This document shows, piece by piece, positions 59,713-64,000 of a DNA stretch of 64,000 nt; the first letter of the stretch is position 1, and each line of letters opens with the position of its first letter. Made by a program: the position numbers and the translations under genes. Source of the stretch: Capnocytophaga canimorsus (lineage in GTDB: Bacteria > Bacteroidota > Bacteroidia > Flavobacteriales > Flavobacteriaceae); the NCBI RefSeq assembly GCF_002302565.1, contig NZ_CP022382.1, forward strand, positions 1,249,001 to 1,313,000. Direction: 5' to 3'. The notes under the pieces were generated by a model. It did not search any database, was not told where the DNA came from, and worked only from the letters and a program-made list of their open reading frames with translations.

Positions 59713-61491
59713 TTACGAATTATGTCTGTAAAATTTATTGTACATCTCGGCGTATTTTTCTTTAATGATACGTCGCTTGAGTTTTAGTGTAGGGGTAAGA
59801 TGCCCAGCATCAATGCTCCACTCGTCAGGAGTAAGGTCAAACACTTTTATTTGCTCCCAATTGCCCAAATGGCTGTTTACTTTATGAACTTCCTTTTGTA
59901 TTCGGTCATAAACAGCTTTGTTTTTAGCCATTTCAGCATAAGTTCCCGAAAGTGGAATTTGGTGACGACGTGCCCATTCCTTTACAAACTCAAAATTGAT
60001 TTGTATGAAAGCGGCAGGCATTTTCTCACCCTCACCAACCACCATTGCTTGTTCTATAAATCGGGATTGTTTTAGCAGATTTTCAATCATTTGTGGGGCA
60101 ATATACTTCCCTCCCGAAGTTTTGAATATTTCTTTCTTCCGGTCGGTAATTTTCAAGAAGTTTTCACCATCAAGTTCACCAATATCCCCAGTGTGGAAAA
60201 ATCCGTCGGTGATGGACTGTTGTGTTAATTCAGGGTCTTTGTAATATCCGAGCATTACATTCTCTCCCTTACATAGAATTTCTCCGTCGTCTGCTATTTT
60301 AACTTCCAGATTATTGATAGGTTTTCCTACCGTACCTATTTTCCAATATCTTCCTGCTTCACGATTCACCGCGATTACAGGAGCGGTTTCGGTCAGTCCG
60401 TATCCTTCAACAATATGCAATCCTGCGGCAGCAAAAATACGAGCCAATCGAGATTGAAGAGGTGCACTACCCGATACCATCAATTCAAGTTCGCCTCCTA
60501 AGGCTTCGTGCCATTTTCTGAAAACTAATTTTCGAGCTATGGCAAGTTTCATTTGATAAAACCACCCATTAGCTCCATAAAGCTCATAATCAAATCCTAA
60601 ATTCAGTGCCCAGAAGAAAATTTTCCGCTTAAATCCGTTAAGCGAAGCACCTTTAGCATATATTTTGTCATACACTTTTTCCACCAATCTGGGTACTACC
60701 GTCATCATTTGTGGTTTTACTTCTCTGAGGTTATCTCCCATTTTTTCAATGGATTCAGCAAAATAAATGCGCATACAATTGTATTGATAGAAATAGATAA
60801 GCATACGCTCGAAAATGTGACATACGGGAAGGAAACTCAAACAACGAGAACCTCTTTTTACGGGCAAACGGTCTTGGCAGTTGATGATATTAGAAATAAT
60901 ATTACGATGCGAAAGCATTACTCCTTTGGGTCGTGCTGTAGTCCCTGAAGTATAAATGATGGTGGCTAAATCATCGGCTTTTACATTATCTTTATGTCTT
61001 TCTACTTCATTTTGATTGCTGGTATCGGCTCCTAATTCGGATAGGATATGCCAGTTTTGAGCGTTTTTAACCTCATCGAAAGTGTATATTTGCTCCAACA
61101 GAGGTAATTTTTCTCGGATAGAGGTAATCTTCTCAAATAATTGTTGGTCAGAAACGAAACAATACTTACACTCGGCGTGATTGAAAATGTATTCATAATC
61201 TTCTAAAGAAATGGTAGGATATACTGGAACGTTTTGCGCTCCGATTTGGAGTATTGCCATATCTAAAATATGCCATTCCGTGCGATTGTTTGATGAAATT
61301 ACTGCGATTTTATCCTCTTTTCTAACTCCTAAACGCAATAACCCACGACTAACCGTGTTTATACGATCAATATAGGTTTGGGTGGAAATGGATATCCATT
61401 TTCCGTCGTATTTTGTGGTAAAAGCTTCATCAGAAGGAAGCGTTCTTAATTGGTAATAAGGAATGTCAAACAAACGTGTGACTGAATTCAT
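59713..61491 (-). CDS. long-chain fatty acid-CoA ligase (AMP-binding)
   Basis: A 592-residue acyl-adenylate-forming enzyme that activates fatty acids to acyl-CoA with ATP. The AMP-binding signature YTSGTTARPKGVMLSHRN lies near residues 180-197, followed by SFLPVCHIFERM, GSAPLQSRLARIFAAAGLHIVEGYGLTETAPV (about 340-372), the FHTGDIGELDGENFLKITDRKKEIFKTSGGKYIAPQMIENLL linker region and a C-terminal lysine in TLKLKRRII. It resembles the FadD15/ACSBG-like group. It uses no signal peptide and is probably membrane-associated. It is followed after 19 bp by the plug-like secreted protein gene. Confidence 0.9.
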   Translation of the reverse strand: MNSVTRLFDIPYYQLRTLPSDEAFTTKYDGKWISISTQTYIDRINTVSRGLLRLGVRKEDKIAVISSNNRTEWHILDMAILQIGAQNVPVYPTISLEDYEYIFNHAECKYCFVSDQQLFEKITSIREKLPLLEQIYTFDEVKNAQNWHILSELGADTSNQNEVERHKDNVKADDLATIIYTSGTTARPKGVMLSHRNIISNIINCQDRLPVKRGSRCLSFLPVCHIFERMLIYFYQYNCMRIYFAESIEKMGDNLREVKPQMMTVVPRLVEKVYDKIYAKGASLNGFKRKIFFWALNLGFDYELYGANGWFYQMKLAIARKLVFRKWHEALGGELELMVSGSAPLQSRLARIFAAAGLHIVEGYGLTETAPVIAVNREAGRYWKIGTVGKPINNLEVKIADDGEILCKGENVMLGYYKDPELTQQSITDGFFHTGDIGELDGENFLKITDRKKEIFKTSGGKYIAPQMIENLLKQSRFIEQAMVVGEGEKMPAAFIQINFEFVKEWARRHQIPLSGTYAEMAKNKAVYDRIQKEVHKVNSHLGNWEQIKVFDLTPDEWSIDAGHLTPTLKLKRRIIKEKYAEMYNKFYRHNS

Positions 61492-61620
61492 AAACTTAAA
61501 TTGAATTAAAATGATTTCGCAAAGTAATAAAAAAACTCAATATCAGCAATCAATCGTAAGATATTTTAAAATGGTGATTTTAAAAAGAATTAACTTTCAC
61601 TGAGTTGGTCTCAAAACACT

Positions 61621-61650
61621 AAAAAAGGGATTGTACAACAATCCCTTTTT
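61621..61650 (-). terminator. terminator of the DUF5723-like gene
   Basis: AAAAAGGGATTGT (61622-61634) pairs with ACAATCCCTTTTT (61638-61650) around a 3-base loop; T-rich on the minus strand. Confidence 0.82.
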
Positions 61651-61681
61651 AAATATTTTAAAACTATTCTTTTTTGACCGA

Positions 61682-63025
61682 TTACAGACCAAAGCGCAGC
61701 CCAAAATACACATCAGCTTGTTTTGACTTGTTGGTCAGTACACTTAGCGCACTTCCTGAACCTACAAACAAAGGCCCCATTCGCAAAGCTACACCAGCAT
61801 TGAATTTTGATAAATCACTATAATTCAATGGCAAATAAAATCCAAAATATTTACCTTCAAATCGAGGCGTCAACGAATACGAATTGGCATAATACGCATT
61901 TTTTGCGCTATCTTCTTTACTTACCAAATTGAATTGTGAGGCAAATTCCACAAAAAATCGTGAACCTGCATAGTAATCAAAAATCAGGTTCAATGAAGTA
62001 GGTAAACTGGCTTTGTAACTATCGGATATTCCTCCCGTTTTAACGTATTCACTCTTTTTAAGGTTTTCTTGTATTTGGGTCAAATTATCTCCTAAATTAT
62101 CCAATCGGAAACGCTTCCCTGCAGGAACATTCAAAAGATATTGGAACGAATTTTGAGGATTTGACGAATATTTAATTCCACCGATATCCAACAATGAAAC
62201 CCCTATTTTGTATCTGTATCCTCTTCCTATTCCACAATTAGGGCACCAGTCGTCAGCACCTTCTAGCTGACGCTCATAAACCAACCCTAAGTCAAACCCG
62301 ATACCTTTGCCATACGACTTAGTAATATCCGAAACGTTTTTCAAATTAGTAAAATCAACTCCTGAATTGAGCATTACAACCCCTGCGTTGGCATTACTTA
62401 AGTAAACCTCATTTCCGTCTATTTCAATTTTAGCATCTTTAAGTCCGTTGATTTGAACGTATGAGCTAGTGAAACCTTGCAAAAGCTTGGCAGTTACCCC
62501 TGCTTTAATCACGTGATTCAAATCTTGAAAAAGCACCATAGAGAATGTACCACCAATTTCTGACCAACCATTAGCAGTCACACCTTGATTTTCTGGACTT
62601 TGCAGAACATAATTTTCTGTTAATTTATTCTCGCTCAAAGCCTTAAACAGATGAGTATTCAAGTTATTCAAATGAGCAAAAACACGAGCTCTTGATGTTA
62701 GGGCAAAGGCAAATTTGCTACCTCCTACCATAAATGAAGGACCTAAAACATCAGCATTTATAACTCCTGATATCTTATCATTTTCTAATTTAAATAAGTC
62801 ATCTTTCACAGAAGATAGCTTCAAATCGGTAGCATTGTTTGCAAAATTAACTTGAAAAGAAAGCAAATTGACGTCCCATTTTTTAGAAGAAGCTACAATA
62901 TTAGCAGGGTTAGATAGCGTACTTTGTACCCCTAAATAACTACTTGAGCGTATGCCCGAAAAAGGTTGTTGAGCCGAAACTCCAACAGAAAATAAAGCTG
63001 TTAAAGCAATAAAAATTTTCTTCAT
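61682..63025 (-). CDS. DUF5723-like outer-membrane beta-barrel protein
   Basis: A 447-residue exported protein (signal peptide to about VGVSAQ, residues 1-18) with the layout of the PorV/FadL-like barrels: SSYLGVQSTLSNPANIVASSKKWDVNLLSF near the mature N-terminus, alternating aromatic strands throughout, and a C-terminal strand ending in FGLRFGL. I assign it to the DUF5723 family from memory. The frame opens at 63058, but the ATG at 63025 gives the signal peptide, and the promoter at 63056-63084 lies just upstream. It may take up hydrophobic compounds; the neighbour FadD-like gene would fit such a role, but this is inference. Confidence 0.7.
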   Translation of the reverse strand: MKKIFIALTALFSVGVSAQQPFSGIRSSSYLGVQSTLSNPANIVASSKKWDVNLLSFQVNFANNATDLKLSSVKDDLFKLENDKISGVINADVLGPSFMVGGSKFAFALTSRARVFAHLNNLNTHLFKALSENKLTENYVLQSPENQGVTANGWSEIGGTFSMVLFQDLNHVIKAGVTAKLLQGFTSSYVQINGLKDAKIEIDGNEVYLSNANAGVVMLNSGVDFTNLKNVSDITKSYGKGIGFDLGLVYERQLEGADDWCPNCGIGRGYRYKIGVSLLDIGGIKYSSNPQNSFQYLLNVPAGKRFRLDNLGDNLTQIQENLKKSEYVKTGGISDSYKASLPTSLNLIFDYYAGSRFFVEFASQFNLVSKEDSAKNAYYANSYSLTPRFEGKYFGFYLPLNYSDLSKFNAGVALRMGPLFVGSGSALSVLTNKSKQADVYFGLRFGL

Positions 63026-63055
63026 TACAATAGTGTTATATTTTATAATCGGGTG

Positions 63056-63084
63056 CAAATATAATATTTAAAATTGATTGACAA
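63056..63084 (-). promoter_or_regulatory. promoter of the DUF5723-like gene
   Basis: On the minus strand TTG (63084-63082) and TATATTTG (63063-63056) are separated by 18 bases. Transcription would start near 63050, downstream of the first in-frame codon at 63058. Confidence 0.75.
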
Positions 63085-63090
63085 TAAAAA

Positions 63091-63127
63091 ACTAAAGTGC
63101 ACTTGAGAAATTCAAGTGCACTTTAGT
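63091..63127 (-). terminator. terminator of tRNA-Thr
   Basis: A perfect 16-bp stem, 63091-63106 with 63112-63127, with a 5-base loop and a T-run on the minus strand directly after it. Confidence 0.88.
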
Positions 63128-63130
63128 TTG

Positions 63131-63204
63131 AGCCGGCAGAGGGATTCGAACCCACGACCCCGAGATTACAAATCACGTGCTCTGGCCAACTGAGCTATGC
63201 CGGC
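63131..63204 (-). tRNA. tRNA-Thr (anticodon TGT)
   Basis: On the minus strand the acceptor GCCGGCA pairs with TGCCGGC, the D stem is GCTC/GAGC, the anticodon stem CGTGA/TCTCG (one T-T mismatch) holds the loop TTTGTAA with anticodon TGT, and the T loop is TTCGAAT. The discriminator base is T and CCA is not encoded. Confidence 0.95.
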
Positions 63205-63214
63205 ATTGCGGGTG

Positions 63215-63244
63215 CAAATATAGTATGTTTTTTCTTATTTGCAA
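63215..63244 (-). promoter_or_regulatory. promoter of tRNA-Thr
   Basis: On the minus strand TTG (63244-63242) and TATATTTG (63222-63215) are separated by 19 bases, 11 bases before the tRNA. Confidence 0.82.
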
Positions 63245-63262
63245 ATCCCTATCGCTATTTTT

Positions 63263-63532
63263 CTAGCTCAATTGATTCAATTTTTCAACCAATTTACCAG
63301 CCTCTACCTCGAAATCTTTTCGAACCGACTTCAAGTGTTCTCCTCTATTTTCTACATTTCTATCGGATATTTTAGACATAAAACCATCATACTTTGCCAC
63401 AATTTCTTGAATCAAAGCCGTTCCTTGTTCCGATTTTTGATTTCCAGTTGATAATTCCCACATTAGCACTGCATCAATGATATCTCCTAATACATAGTTG
63501 ATATCTTTTTTCAAATGTTTTATACTTGCCAT
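63263..63532 (-). CDS. conserved small helical protein
   Basis: An 89-residue all-helical soluble protein: MASIKHLKKDINYVLGDIIDAVLMWELSTG at the N-terminus, then a charged helix with MSKISDRNVENRGEHLKSVRKDFEVEAGKLVEKLNQLS. I do not recognise a family. A TAnnTTTG element (TACCTTTG, minus strand 63566-63559) lies 27 bp upstream, so it is a separate unit, divergent from recA. Its context (single gene next to recA and tRNA-Thr) does not suggest a role. Confidence 0.7.
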   Translation of the reverse strand: MASIKHLKKDINYVLGDIIDAVLMWELSTGNQKSEQGTALIQEIVAKYDGFMSKISDRNVENRGEHLKSVRKDFEVEAGKLVEKLNQLS

Positions 63533-63714
63533 AATTTCTAAAAATAATAATTTATGGGCAAAGGTATAAAAAATAGTGCAGAAATAACATAAACAAATAC
63601 AATGAGTAAAAAGTTAAACCTACCGTTTTATAAAAATATGTTATTTGATTTCGATTTTAAAAAATATTCATAATAAAATTGTAACTTGCGCTTTGATTTA
63701 AGATTACACAGATT

Positions 63715-64000
63715 ATGAGTAAAAAAGAAAATAAAGTAGAAAGCGCTCAAGAAGCCAAGTTAAAAGCCCTAAAACTTACCCTTGAAAAACTAGACAAAGC
63801 CTACGGAAAAGGAACTGTAATGCAACTAGGAGATGCTGCAGTTGAAGAGATTGAAACCATTTCTACAGGCTCTATTGGGCTTGATGTAGCTTTGGGGGTA
63901 GGAGGCTATCCTAAAGGAAGAGTTATTGAAATTTTCGGACCAGAATCATCAGGGAAAACCACCCTAACCCTTCACGCCATTGCCGAAGCTCAAAAATCAG
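63715..64000 (+). CDS. recA: recombinase RecA, 5' end (cut by the window edge)
   Basis: The first 95 residues of RecA. After a short N-terminal helix ([23 protein letters not shown]) the Walker A motif [10 protein letters not shown] and the preceding [26 protein letters not shown] are intact. RecA forms filaments on single-stranded DNA for strand exchange and triggers the SOS response. The reading frame runs off the right edge with no stop. The ATG at 63715 is preceded by TAACTTGC (63681-63688), a poor -7 match; no clear LexA-type box was seen. Confidence 0.96.
   Translation, partial: MSKKENKVESAQEAKLKALKLTLEKLDKAYGKGTVMQLGDAAVEEIETISTGSIGLDVALGVGGYPKGRVIEIFGPESSGKTTLTLHAIAEAQKS

Overview
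This window looks like chromosomal DNA from an AT-rich member of the Bacteroidota, family Flavobacteriaceae; Capnocytophaga is a plausible genus, but this rests on gene content and not on a database match. Three things support it. Promoters have the Bacteroidota form, TTG then about 17-22 bases then TAnnTTTG, and many are visible. Signal peptides end in the short AQ style typical of the group. The families are typical of flavobacteria: a fused CcoN-CcoO oxidase subunit, DUF2339/DUF3999, a cysteine-free DnaG zinc-ribbon, and BlaI/M56 pairs.

Layout. 1-8,700: a MarC-type membrane protein, an M3 peptidase with a GH63-like glycosidase, a secreted alpha/beta hydrolase, mannose-1-phosphate guanylyltransferase and a SprT-like protein. 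8,800-15,450: branched-chain aminotransferase, tRNA-Arg(ACG), a pair of M16 peptidases (one with and one without the zinc motif) and nicotinate phosphoribosyltransferase. 15,600-22,100: a six-gene unit (DUF6607-like, DUF4198-like, ankyrin, DUF2271, small lipoprotein, PepSY-flavodoxin-reductase fusion). It reads as a route for electrons from cytosolic NADPH across the inner membrane to a possibly flavinylated periplasmic protein. 22,100-31,000: MTA/SAH nucleosidase, a DUF2975-DUF2975-HTH module, a GH20 hexosaminidase and a DUF2339-DUF3999-NUDIX unit. 31,000-37,600: AlkD-like protein, PheS, a BlaI/M56 pair with a visible operator, TadA and an outer-membrane protein.

37,600-47,100: PlsC and a leftward cbb3 oxidase operon (ccoI-ccoS-ccoNO-ccoQ-ccoP-ccoG), with a divergent Crp/Fnr-type regulator. 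47,200-52,600: an accessory cluster of four paralogous lipoproteins interspersed with small membrane proteins and an ankyrin protein. 52,800-64,000: DnaG, a YbjQ protein, a 660-bp region holding a small divergent transcription unit, an AraC-type regulator, an AspT/YidE-type transporter, a double plug-like secreted protein, an acyl-CoA ligase, a DUF5723-like outer-membrane protein, tRNA-Thr(TGT), a small coiled protein and the 5' end of recA.

The most unusual features are two intergenic arrays. Between the convergent genes ending at 37,575 and 37,900 lie five 18-bp palindromes spaced 41-42 bp apart. Between the convergent genes ending at 58,487 and 59,082 lie twelve AT-rich units in a strict 21-bp register. 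Both periods are close to whole multiples of the DNA helical turn, and both sit where no promoter is needed. Neither is explained by any annotated feature, and no cas genes are present.
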